Origin: an uncultured Flavobacteriaceae bacterium
Lineage (GTDB): Bacteria > Bacteroidota > Bacteroidia > Flavobacteriales > Flavobacteriaceae
Assembly (NCBI GenBank): GCA_937936275.1
Contig: CALHCJ010000012.1
Location: 1-41,568 of the forward strand
Direction: 5' to 3'
DNA: 41,568 nucleotides
Positions 24,947-32,683 of this stretch are shown piece by piece. The notes beneath the pieces were generated by a model. It searched no databases and had not been told where the DNA came from. It was given only the letters and a program-made list of their open reading frames with translations. Both the position numbers and the translations under genes were made by a program. The first letter of the stretch is position 1; each line of letters starts with the position of its first letter.

Positions 24947-25870
24947 TTAATTGTATTTAACTTCTTGGGTTGGGGCATTGGCAATACCTTCTATTACTGG
25001 AATGACTTTGTTCACTACATTCGCCATATGCTCAAAATCCATCAAACTGTTTTCATCACCTACTTTATGATAATGATCAAAATTTGTGAAATCAAAAGTG
25101 CTATACGTCTGTGACGGCACATTAAATAATTCATGAAAGGGAAGGTTGTCAGACCGCTTAAACAGGTTAAACTCTTTCGCTTTTGGCAAAAAGCCAGCTA
25201 TTTTTTCACCCGCATAACTATTGGTAACATCCGCTAAATTTGATAGTTCATAACCTGTGAGATACATTAAATGGTCTTTCTCTACCATGGGCACTCCGAC
25301 CATTTCAAAATTCAACATGACATATAGATTTAGATTTTCATCTTTTAATTTCTCAGCTAAATGTTTTGAACCTAAAAGTCCTTTTTCTTCAGCGCTGAAT
25401 AAGACAAAAATGATACTACGTTTATTCGATTTTGTATGACCAAAATATCGGGCTAATTCTAAGACTGTTGTACTTCCAGAAGCATTATCATTGGCTCCGT
25501 TCGCGACGGTATCCTCTCCAACCGAAGCGGCTTTACCTATATGGTCATAATGTGCTCCAAGAACAACAAACTCCTTCTTTAAATTTTTGTCTTTTCCTTC
25601 AATAAATCCGACCATATTGTAGGTTACGCCGTCAAAATTTGAAAGGGTGTCACGGTAGGTTTCAAAATAAGGATCTATTTTATTTTCTTTAAATATAGTT
25701 TCGATATAGTTTGCAGCAATTTCAATACCAGCTGTACCCGCCTCACGACCATTGAGTTCGTCAGAAGCTAAATAATTCATCATCTCGCCAATTCGTTCAC
25801 TGGTCGATGGTTCAGGAACAGATTTGCATCCAACAATAAGCAAAATCATAGCGTAAAAAAAGCACTTCAT
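24947..25870 (-). CDS. M28-family zinc aminopeptidase, lipoprotein
   Basis: The track start is 13 codons too early; the Met at 25870 gives MKCFFYAMILLIVGCKSVPEP, a lipoprotein signal peptide, and 307 residues. Zinc ligands of the M28 fold are visible: 'FVVLGAHYDHIGKAA' (His), 'VANGANDNASGSTTVLELARYF' (bridging Asp), 'RSIIFVLFSAEEKGLLGSKHLAEKL' (catalytic Glu-Glu), and 'TFDFTNFDHYHKVGDENSL' (C-terminal His). It cleaves peptides at the N-terminus, in the periplasm or on the cell surface. It leads a two-gene unit with the SDR gene. Confidence 0.92.
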   Translation of the reverse strand: MKCFFYAMILLIVGCKSVPEPSTSERIGEMMNYLASDELNGREAGTAGIEIAANYIETIFKENKIDPYFETYRDTLSNFDGVTYNMVGFIEGKDKNLKKEFVVLGAHYDHIGKAASVGEDTVANGANDNASGSTTVLELARYFGHTKSNKRSIIFVLFSAEEKGLLGSKHLAEKLKDENLNLYVMLNFEMVGVPMVEKDHLMYLTGYELSNLADVTNSYAGEKIAGFLPKAKEFNLFKRSDNLPFHELFNVPSQTYSTFDFTNFDHYHKVGDENSLMDFEHMANVVNKVIPVIEGIANAPTQEVKYN

Positions 25871-25900
25871 AATATCGGGTTTAGCAATTTTTAAAGATAA

Positions 25901-25932
25901 AAAAAGCATCCGCCATATGACAGATGCTTTTT
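25901..25932 (-). terminator. Terminator after pdhC
   Basis: AAAAAGCATC and GATGCTTTTT form a 10-bp stem around a 12-nt loop, with an A tract on one side and a T tract on the other. It lies 26 bp after the pdhC stop and 31 bp before the start of the M28 gene on the same strand, so it ends the pdhA-pdhC transcript. Confidence 0.8.
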
Positions 25933-25957
25933 GATATAATTATAAATATATTTCAAT

Positions 25958-27601
25958 CTATGCTAACATGGTTACAGGGTTTTCTAAGAATGCTCTCAAA
26001 GTCAATAAAAACTGAGCTCCGGTAGCACCATCAACTGTTCTATGATCACATGCGAGAGTCACTTTCATTGTATTACCCACAACAATTTGACCATCTCTGA
26101 CCACTGGCTTTTCTACAATAGCACCAACAGATAAAATTGCTGAGTTAGGTTGATTAATTATCGAGGTGAAATCAGTGATTCCAAACATACCCAAGTTAGA
26201 AACGGTAAATGTACTTCCTTCCATTTCAGCTGGGGTTAGTTTTTTATTTCTAGCTTTACCTGCCAAATCTTTTACGGCAGCTCCTATTTGTGTTAATGAC
26301 ATATGGTCTGCGAACTTCAGTACGGGTACCATCAATCCGTCGGGAACAGCAACTGCAACACCTATGTGCACATGTTGATTATAAATCATAGCATCATCAC
26401 CCCAGGTAGTGTTAACCTGTGGGTGCTTTTTCAGCGCCATCGCACACGCCTTTACTACTAGATCATTAAAGGACACTTTAGTTTCTGGCAGATTGTTGAT
26501 TCTCTTTCTTGAAGCGATAGCATTACTCATATCAACCTCAATATTAAGATAGTAATGAGGCGCAGTAAACTTAGACTCTGAAAGACGCTTAGCAATCACC
26601 TTACGCATTTGAGAATTTTTAACTTCTTCTGTTCCTTCTTCACCTACAGGTAAATTAACGATTGGTGCAACAGCATTACTTGCAGATACAGCATTCGCAG
26701 TAGTTTGTGATGCGGCCGCTGGTGTTTGGGCAGCTGGCTGGAAATTCTCAATATCTTTCTTAACAATTCTGCCATGATCTCCTGATCCTTTGACATCAGC
26801 CAAATTAACACCTTTATCTTTCGCGATTTTCTTAGCTAAAGGAGAGGCAAAAATACGTTGTCCATCGTTTGCAGAAACAGGTTGATCAACCGCTTCCGTT
26901 TTTGTTTCTGCTGACTTTTCTGTTTTCTTTTCTTCAGATGGAGTCGTCTTGGAGCTACTGGAAGCTCCACCTTTTAACACAGCATCGACATCTGTTCCTT
27001 TAGGTCCGATAACAGCTAAAACCTCATCTACTGGTGAAGATTCTCCTTCCTGAATTCCTATATATAATAAAGTTCCAGAGTAGAAAGATTCAAACTCCAT
27101 GGTGGCTTTATCCGTTTCAATTTCTGCCAGTATATCTCCTTCTTCAACGGAATCACCAACACTTTTCAACCAAGCAGCCACAGTGCCTTCCTCCATAGTA
27201 TCACTAAGTCGTGGCATCTTAATTACTTCAACACCTTCAGGAATTTCAGCTGGCTCTGAACTTGCAGTATTTGCTACCTCTTTGACCTCATCTGGAGCTA
27301 CAACTTCTTCTTTTGTGTCTTCGGAAGTTGAACTTCCATTTAACAACGCAGAAATATCTTCACCTTCTTCTCCTATTATAGCAAGTAGCACGTCTACAGG
27401 TGCGGTATCGCCTTCAGCAACACCGATATGCAATAAAGTTCCTTCATTGAAAGATTCAAATTCCATAGTGGCTTTATCTGTTTCAATTTCGGCTAAGATA
27501 TCTCCTTCTTCGACCTTGTCCCCTACCTTTTTTAACCATGCGGCAACGGTGCCTTCTTCCATGGTATCACTCAAACGGGGCATATTTACTACTATCGCCA
27601 T
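25958..27601 (-). CDS. pdhC: Pyruvate dehydrogenase E2, dihydrolipoamide acetyltransferase
   Basis: 547 residues. Two tandem lipoyl domains (about residues 3-78 and 128-205), each with the lipoylated Lys in 'ETDKATMEFESF'; a linker rich in Ala, Ser, Thr and Glu; a peripheral-subunit-binding domain ('RIFASPLAKKIAKDKGVNLADVKGSGDHGRIVKKDIENF'); and the catalytic acetyltransferase domain ending with 'LACDHRTVDGATGAQFL' (HxxxDG). It moves the acetyl group from E1 to CoA and forms the core of the complex. The two lipoyl domains are about 78% identical by my count, with 43 of the first 45 residues the same, which suggests a fairly recent duplication or gene conversion. pdhA is 8 bp upstream; the E1-beta gene lies elsewhere (pdhB, 3689-4666). 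Confidence 0.97.
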   Translation of the reverse strand: MAIVVNMPRLSDTMEEGTVAAWLKKVGDKVEEGDILAEIETDKATMEFESFNEGTLLHIGVAEGDTAPVDVLLAIIGEEGEDISALLNGSSTSEDTKEEVVAPDEVKEVANTASSEPAEIPEGVEVIKMPRLSDTMEEGTVAAWLKSVGDSVEEGDILAEIETDKATMEFESFYSGTLLYIGIQEGESSPVDEVLAVIGPKGTDVDAVLKGGASSSSKTTPSEEKKTEKSAETKTEAVDQPVSANDGQRIFASPLAKKIAKDKGVNLADVKGSGDHGRIVKKDIENFQPAAQTPAAASQTTANAVSASNAVAPIVNLPVGEEGTEEVKNSQMRKVIAKRLSESKFTAPHYYLNIEVDMSNAIASRKRINNLPETKVSFNDLVVKACAMALKKHPQVNTTWGDDAMIYNQHVHIGVAVAVPDGLMVPVLKFADHMSLTQIGAAVKDLAGKARNKKLTPAEMEGSTFTVSNLGMFGITDFTSIINQPNSAILSVGAIVEKPVVRDGQIVVGNTMKVTLACDHRTVDGATGAQFLLTLRAFLENPVTMLA

Positions 27602-27609
27602 TTAATTTC

Positions 27610-28605
27610 TTATTTATGTTCTACAAATGGAAAATCTTCTTGCTCATACACCATATCATACAATTGCTGTACTGGCGGATAATCTGATTCTTCAGCAAAC
27701 TTTTCACATTCTGCGACGCGTTGTTTAACTCTTTTATCTATTGCTTTGATTTCCTCTTCGGTAGCATATTTTTTATCTTTAATCACATCTAAAACCTGAG
27801 TGATCGGGTCGATTTTCTTATACTCTTCTACTTCATCTTTAGTTCTATAGTGCTGTGCATCTGACATAGAGTGACCTCTGTAACGATACGTTTTCATTTC
27901 TAAGAAAGTTGGTCCACCACCGCTTCTAGCCCGTTCAATCGCTTTACTCATTTCTTCAGCAACCGTAACTGGATTCATGGCATCTACAGGTCCACATGGC
28001 ATTTCATAGCCTAAACCTAATTTCCATATCTCTGTTGAATATGAAGTACGTTCTACTGAAGTACCCATTGCATATCCATTATTCTCACAAATAAAAACTA
28101 CTGGTAACTGCCAAAGCATCGCTAAGTTCAGCGCCTCATGAAAGGCACCTTGGCGTACCGCACCATCACCCATATAACATAAGGTCACATTATCTCTACC
28201 AGCGTATTTATCACCAAAAGCCATTCCCGCACCTAGTGGAATTTGGCCCCCTACAATACCGTGGCCCCCATGAAAACGGTGTTCTTTAGAAAAGATGTGC
28301 ATTGAACCGCCCATTCCTTTCGAAGTACCAGTTACTTTACCGTAAAGTTCTGCCATTACTTTTTTAGGATCAACACCCATACCTATTGGCTGAACATGAT
28401 TTCGATACGCCGTAATCATTCGGTCTTTAGTTAAATCCATAGCATGTAAAGCACCTGCTAATACGGCTTCTTGGCCATTATATAAGTGTAAAAAACCTCT
28501 AACTTTTTGTTGAATATAAACGGCGGCAAGCTTATCCTCGAACTTTCTCCAGAATAACATATCCTCGTACCACTTTAAATATACCTCTTTGGTGATTTTT
28601 TCCAT
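27610..28605 (-). CDS. pdhA: Pyruvate dehydrogenase E1 component, alpha subunit
   Basis: The track adds 27 codons; the Met at 28605 (MEKITKEVYLKWYEDMLFWRKFEDKLAAVY) is the natural start and gives 331 residues. The thiamine-diphosphate motif is 'VTLCYMGDGAVRQGAFHEALNLAMLWQLPVVFICENNGYAMGTS' and the phosphorylation-loop region 'YRYRGHSMSDAQHYRTKDEV' is conserved. It forms the E1 heterotetramer with PdhB. It leads the pdhA-pdhC operon. Confidence 0.96.
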   Translation of the reverse strand: MEKITKEVYLKWYEDMLFWRKFEDKLAAVYIQQKVRGFLHLYNGQEAVLAGALHAMDLTKDRMITAYRNHVQPIGMGVDPKKVMAELYGKVTGTSKGMGGSMHIFSKEHRFHGGHGIVGGQIPLGAGMAFGDKYAGRDNVTLCYMGDGAVRQGAFHEALNLAMLWQLPVVFICENNGYAMGTSVERTSYSTEIWKLGLGYEMPCGPVDAMNPVTVAEEMSKAIERARSGGGPTFLEMKTYRYRGHSMSDAQHYRTKDEVEEYKKIDPITQVLDVIKDKKYATEEEIKAIDKRVKQRVAECEKFAEESDYPPVQQLYDMVYEQEDFPFVEHK

Positions 28606-28772
28606 TAATTTGATTTTAGTAGAATTTCCGAAAAAACGGAAAACAAAAATACATATTAAATCAATAGTGAAAAAAAATAGAAGCAAAAGCTTTGATGAAA
28701 ATTCAGAGTTTCACAAAGCAGCTAAAATTTGTAGAATTCAAGTAAAATTTACCATGGTACATCTAACACTAA

Positions 28773-29258
28773 TCAGTTCAAGTAAGTGCTATTAAATGCA
28801 AGCGGAAGTATGTCAGACATAGCGTTACATTTTAAAATTTGCCCTGTCTCACCCATCATCAATATTTTGATTGGTTGTTTTTGCTTTACCTCATATTCAG
28901 ATATGGCCTGGCGGCAATTACCACATGGGGCAGCGGGTTGATCAACCACATGATGTTTAGAGGTGGCAGAAATAGCAATGGCTTTTATTGGAACATTAGG
29001 AAAATTGGCTCCAGCGTAAAAAACAGCAACGCGCTCGGCACAGAGCCCAGACGGATAAGAAGCATTCTCTTGATTATTTCCGGTTATGATCTCTCCATTC
29101 TCTAAAAGAACTGCAGCGCCCACTTGAAAACTAGAATAAGGTGCGTAGGCTTTTTTTCGTGCTGATCTTGCCGACGTCATTAAGTTCTGTTCTTCAGAAG
29201 AAAGTTCATGAAAGTTTTCAAAAACTGTAAGTTCAAAAGCTATCTTTTGTTTTTTCAT
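28773..29258 (-). CDS. cdd: Cytidine deaminase
   Basis: 161 residues. Zinc site: 'SYPSGLCAERVAVFYAG' (Cys ligand and catalytic Glu in CAE) and 'PAAPCGNCRQAISEY' (PCxxC). 'SSFQVGAAVLLENGEIITGNNQENASYPSGLCAER' is typical for tetrameric Cdd, here with a 25-30-residue N-terminal extension. It deaminates cytidine and deoxycytidine in the cytoplasm for pyrimidine salvage, and works with the nucleoside transporter and ThyA seen elsewhere in the window. It lies between porV and pdhA on the same strand, separated from porV by a strong terminator. Confidence 0.95.
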   Translation of the reverse strand: MKKQKIAFELTVFENFHELSSEEQNLMTSARSARKKAYAPYSSFQVGAAVLLENGEIITGNNQENASYPSGLCAERVAVFYAGANFPNVPIKAIAISATSKHHVVDQPAAPCGNCRQAISEYEVKQKQPIKILMMGETGQILKCNAMSDILPLAFNSTYLN

Positions 29259-29290
29259 TTTTTAAAATTAGGTAACAAAACTATGTAAAC

Positions 29291-29320
29291 AACAAAACCT
29301 GCTCTAAGGCAGGTTTTGTT
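29291..29320 (-). terminator. Terminator after porV
   Basis: A perfect 12-bp inverted repeat, AACAAAACCTGC-tctaag-GCAGGTTTTGTT, located 18 bp past the porV stop and 32 bp before the cdd start. The arms hold their own T-rich end on either strand. It should separate porV from cdd. Confidence 0.85.
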
Positions 29321-29338
29321 TTAAGATTATCAATTTTC

Positions 29339-30487
29339 TTAATCATTAAAATACTCCTCACCTAAATTAAAAGTAAGCGAAAAGCGTAATGTGTTCTCTA
29401 ATGGGTTTGTTACTTGAGAGGTCGAAAATAAATAAGACAAATCAATCTGAGCAGATTTAAATGCAAACCCGGCGCCTAATGTAAAATATTTTCTAGCACC
29501 TTTTTCTTCACTCTCGTTGAAATAACCTGTTCGAATCATGAACGAATCTTGGTATACATATTCAGCGCCCAAAGCCCATGTGAATTCTTTTAGCTCTTCA
29601 CTAAAACCATCAGGTGCATCACCAAAAGATGTGAAGATACCATCGAAAAACCCTATCTGTTGATATTCATCATTATCTAAAGCATCAATAGAACCATCTC
29701 CATTAAAATCTTGCGGTGTTGGCACCAACAATTTATTAAACTCCGTGGTAACACCAATGACATTGTCTTGATCTAGTATAAAATCAAAACCGACACCCGC
29801 TTTTAAATTCGCAGGTAAGAAGTTTTCTTGACCTCCTTCATCATATTGTATTTTTCCCCCAAGATTTGCAAAATTAAAACCAGCTCTCCATCTACCATCA
29901 AAGCTGTTGTAGGCTTTTTCCCTTGATCGATAAAACCCTGATATGTCAAAAGCAAAAGAACTTGCGGCTTGCGAATCAACATTTCCATCTGAGGGTAATC
30001 TCAAGTTTGATCTAATATATCGACCTCCAACAGACATTGAAAATGTTGGACTCAATTTTAAAGAATATGAACCATCAAAAGCTAATTCGTTTGGTTTTAC
30101 GGTTTGACCTTCATCTCCTGCAAACTGACGTAATTCTATTTCTCCTAGCGTGAAATACCGTAAACTCAGTGCAAAAGCACTTTGGTCATCAATTTTAGTA
30201 AAGAAGCTACCATTTAATAAAGAAATATCAGTAATAAGACCTTGTAAATATGGGGTGTAACTAACACCTATTCCCATTTTACGCTCAGCAAAAGCAAATT
30301 TTGCAGGGTTCCATTGTTGTGAAAAGACATCCGTTGAAGTTGCAACGCCCATATCACCCATACTAGCAGCTCTTGCATCTGCCGCTATGGTTATAAAAGG
30401 AACTGCTGTAGTAATTACACGCTCATTATTTTGGGCTGATATTTTGCATACAAAAGCAAGTAGGACTATTAATGACAATTTTTTCAT
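29339..30487 (-). CDS. porV: Type IX secretion system outer membrane protein PorV (LptO)
   Basis: 382 residues with a signal peptide (MKKLSLIVLLAFVCKISAQ). 'RVITTAVPFITIAADARAASMGDMGVATSTDVFSQQWNPAKFAFAERKMGIGVSYTPYL' is the PorV hallmark, and the rest is a FadL-like 14-strand outer-membrane barrel ending in 'LRFSLTFNLGEEYFND'. The loop 'DFNGDGSIDALDNDEY' is an Asp-rich, calcium-site-like insert. In the type IX system PorV receives cargo from the Sov/SprA channel and passes it to the sortase PorU. In relatives porU is normally next to porV; here it is not (see the gap entry and findings). Confidence 0.94.
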   Translation of the reverse strand: MKKLSLIVLLAFVCKISAQNNERVITTAVPFITIAADARAASMGDMGVATSTDVFSQQWNPAKFAFAERKMGIGVSYTPYLQGLITDISLLNGSFFTKIDDQSAFALSLRYFTLGEIELRQFAGDEGQTVKPNELAFDGSYSLKLSPTFSMSVGGRYIRSNLRLPSDGNVDSQAASSFAFDISGFYRSREKAYNSFDGRWRAGFNFANLGGKIQYDEGGQENFLPANLKAGVGFDFILDQDNVIGVTTEFNKLLVPTPQDFNGDGSIDALDNDEYQQIGFFDGIFTSFGDAPDGFSEELKEFTWALGAEYVYQDSFMIRTGYFNESEEKGARKYFTLGAGFAFKSAQIDLSYLFSTSQVTNPLENTLRFSLTFNLGEEYFND

Positions 30488-30943
30488 TTCTTCTAGCTAA
30501 GTTTAATTGGCGACATTTTAAACACATCCTCAGATAAAATATTACGGACGTATGACACGTAAACGGGTATTTTAAAGATATCTTATGTGAAATGGTCATT
30601 ATTTTTTTAAATATTTATATCCCTTTATTCAATATAAAGCAGAATTGAAAGTATTCTATTTGATAGTGGCCGATTTTAGACAATCATTCAGGTCAAAACA
30701 TGAGGGGAATGAGAAAAAGTAGTATTAACCATACTATACCCCGCTTTATTCCGTTATGCTTTTTGAATACCATTGCTTCGGGTTTAAGCCTGAAAAAATG
30801 ATTTGAAAAATATTTCTCTAACGAATGAAATATTATACTCAAATCATCGTTTTATATGCCGAAAGTGATGCTTAATTAATCAAAATCCAAATTACAAACT
30901 GTTTGAAAAAACAGTAAACTTATTTGAATCTCAAGTCCTAATT
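30488..30943. other. 456-bp intergenic region between porV and gldJ; no porU
   Basis: A divergent region that must hold the porV (minus) and gldJ (plus) promoters. All six frames are broken by frequent stops. It contains one short signal-peptide-like ORF (30693-30773, minus), a small inverted repeat TTACG-N11-CGTAA (30542-30562), and a 7-bp hairpin ACTGTTT-gaaa-AAACAGT (30898-30915) in the gldJ leader. I see no long coding remnant of porU. No clear match to the Bacteroidota promoter TTG-N17-23-TAnnTTTG is convincing here. Confidence 0.6.
30693..30773 (-). CDS. Possible 26-aa hydrophobic leader-like ORF
   Basis: Minus-strand ORF MVFKKHNGIKRGIVWLILLFLIPLMF: a basic start and a hydrophobic stretch, like a signal peptide or a single membrane helix, then a stop. 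It is the only coding-looking element in the gap between porV and gldJ, in the position and direction where the 5' end of porU would lie. It may be a remnant, a small membrane protein, or chance. A plus-strand ORF overlaps it. Confidence 0.2.
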   Translation of the reverse strand: MVFKKHNGIKRGIVWLILLFLIPLMF

Positions 30944-32614
30944 ATGAAAAAACAGTTTATCAAAGTTGTACTTTCTTGTGCAGTCATAGCGGGAGGTTTT
31001 ACAGTTACCAGCTGTAGTAAATCATCCGGTTCTTCTAAAAATGTGTCAAGAGCTACAGGTTGGAAAATTAATGCTAAAGAAGGCGGCTTCCAATATAATA
31101 CAGATTTCAAGGAGCAAGAAACTTCGCCGGGTCTCGTATTTGTGGAAGGTGGCACCTTTACTAAAGGTAAGGTACAAGATGATGTTATGCACGATTGGAA
31201 TAATACTCCAACTTCACAGCACGTACAATCTTTCTACATGGATGAGACTGAGGTAACCAATGTAATGTATTTGGAATACTTAGACTACCTGAAAAGTGTT
31301 TATCCTCCAGAAAATCCAAAATATACTAATATCTACAAAGGTGCTTTGCCTGATACTTTAGTTTGGAGAAACCGATTAGGTTTTAATGAAACAATGACGA
31401 ATAACTATTTACGCCACCCTGCGTACGCTGAATATCCAGTAGTAGGTGTAAATTGGATTCAAGCTACACAATTTGCAGAATGGAGAACTGACCGCGTAAA
31501 CGAAGTTCTATTAGAAAGAGAAGGTTATTTATCTGAAGATGCAAAATATCAAGCCGCTTCTGGTGAAGTTGAAGGAACTTTTAGTACCGAGGCTTATTTA
31601 AACCGACCTGAATCTGTTTATAACGGCCAGATTGATTCTTTACAGGGAAAACAGAAAAAAGATAGTACGAATACATACGCAAAAAGAAGTAGCGGTGTAA
31701 TTACACCAGAATATAGACTTCCAACAGAAACAGAATGGGAGTATGCTGCTCAGGCAAATCAAGGTACTCGTGAGTATAATAACTACAGAGGTAGAAAGAA
31801 ATATCCTTGGGAGGGCGATTACACCAGAAACGGACAACGTGTTGGTAGAGGTGATCAATTAGCCAACTTCAAGCAAGGAAAAGGAGATTACGGCGGAATC
31901 GCTGGCTGGTCAGATGATGGTGCCGATATTACTGCTCAGGTAATGTCTTACAAGCCTAATGATCTTGGACTTTACGATATGGCTGGTAATGTTGCCGAAT
32001 GGGTAGCTGACGTTTACCGACCAATTGTTGATGATGAGGTAAGTGACTTTAACTATTACAGAGGAAATATCTACATGAAATCTGCTATTGGTGAAGATGG
32101 GAAAGTAAACATTTTGCGAGATTCAGTCGTATATGATACCTTGCCTAATGGCAAAGTGGTTGCGGTGAACCTACCAGGAGAAATAAAGATGGTTCCTGTT
32201 GACGAAAATGAAACGTATTTAAGAACTAATTTTGATTCTAGTGATAACAGAGCGTATAGAGATGGTGACCCAGGATCTTCAAGATTTTTCGACCAATTCA
32301 ATGATGAAGAAGACGAAGAGAATCAAAGAAAAATGTACGATGCTCCAAGACACTCTGTTCAAACAGATTCAACAGGTGCAGTCACGCGTCAGTATGATGA
32401 ATCTAACAATAGAACTTCTTTAATCAACGACGAAGTAAGAGTCTTCAAAGGAGGTTCTTGGAGAGACAGAGCATATTGGTTAGACCCAGCGCAACGTAGA
32501 TATTTGCCACAATATATGGCAACTGATTATATCGGTTTTAGATGTGCAATGTCTAGGGTAGGTTCAAAGTCTAAAACAAAGAACAAAACTCCTAGAGGAA
32601 AGAAAGCAAGATAA
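30944..32614 (+). CDS. gldJ: Gliding motility lipoprotein GldJ
   Basis: 556 residues. The lipoprotein signal (MKKQFIKVVLSCAVIAGGFTVTSCSKSSG, lipobox Cys) is followed by an FGE-sulfatase-like domain: 'GLVFVEGGTFTKGKVQDDVMHDWNNTPTSQHVQSFYMDETEVTNVMYLEYLDYL', 'YRLPTETEWEYAAQANQG', 'DMAGNVAEWVADVYR' and 'RVFKGGSWRDRAYWLDPAQRRYLPQYMATDYIGFRCAM', with a basic tail 'SKSKTKNKTPRGKKAR'. GldJ lies on the inner face of the outer membrane or in the periplasm and is needed for gliding and for stable GldK, a type IX core component. In F. johnsoniae its C-terminal tail is needed for gliding. It is followed by a terminator and murF, a typical flavobacterial order. Confidence 0.95.
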   Translation: MKKQFIKVVLSCAVIAGGFTVTSCSKSSGSSKNVSRATGWKINAKEGGFQYNTDFKEQETSPGLVFVEGGTFTKGKVQDDVMHDWNNTPTSQHVQSFYMDETEVTNVMYLEYLDYLKSVYPPENPKYTNIYKGALPDTLVWRNRLGFNETMTNNYLRHPAYAEYPVVGVNWIQATQFAEWRTDRVNEVLLEREGYLSEDAKYQAASGEVEGTFSTEAYLNRPESVYNGQIDSLQGKQKKDSTNTYAKRSSGVITPEYRLPTETEWEYAAQANQGTREYNNYRGRKKYPWEGDYTRNGQRVGRGDQLANFKQGKGDYGGIAGWSDDGADITAQVMSYKPNDLGLYDMAGNVAEWVADVYRPIVDDEVSDFNYYRGNIYMKSAIGEDGKVNILRDSVVYDTLPNGKVVAVNLPGEIKMVPVDENETYLRTNFDSSDNRAYRDGDPGSSRFFDQFNDEEDEENQRKMYDAPRHSVQTDSTGAVTRQYDESNNRTSLINDEVRVFKGGSWRDRAYWLDPAQRRYLPQYMATDYIGFRCAMSRVGSKSKTKNKTPRGKKAR

Positions 32615-32637
32615 ATAAAGAATTGCTAGATAAAGAT

Positions 32638-32670
32638 AAAAGCCCTGACAATGAAGTCAGGGCTTTTTTT
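32638..32670 (+). terminator. Terminator after gldJ
   Basis: AAAAGCCCTGAC-aatgaa-GTCAGGGCTTTTTTT: 12-bp stem, 6-nt loop and seven T. It ends the gldJ transcript 24 bp past the stop. It also rules out the longer track start for murF (32651), which would lie inside this hairpin. Confidence 0.9.
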
Positions 32671-32683
32671 ATACTTTTGCTTT

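Noticed and set aside
27099-27605. 168-aa plus-strand ORF rich in Ser and Thr
   Set aside because: Antisense shadow of the pdhC lipoyl domains; its internal repeat is just the repeat of those domains.
30700-30801. 33-aa plus-strand ORF (MRGMRKSSINHTIPRF...) in the porV-gldJ gap
   Set aside because: Antisense to the leader-like minus ORF, no signal or domain features, length expected by chance.
32672-32679. TACTTTTG, a perfect match to the Bacteroidota -7 element, before murF
   Set aside because: It lies 4 bases before the ATG and has no TTG at 17-23 bp upstream, so a transcript starting from it would begin inside the coding sequence.
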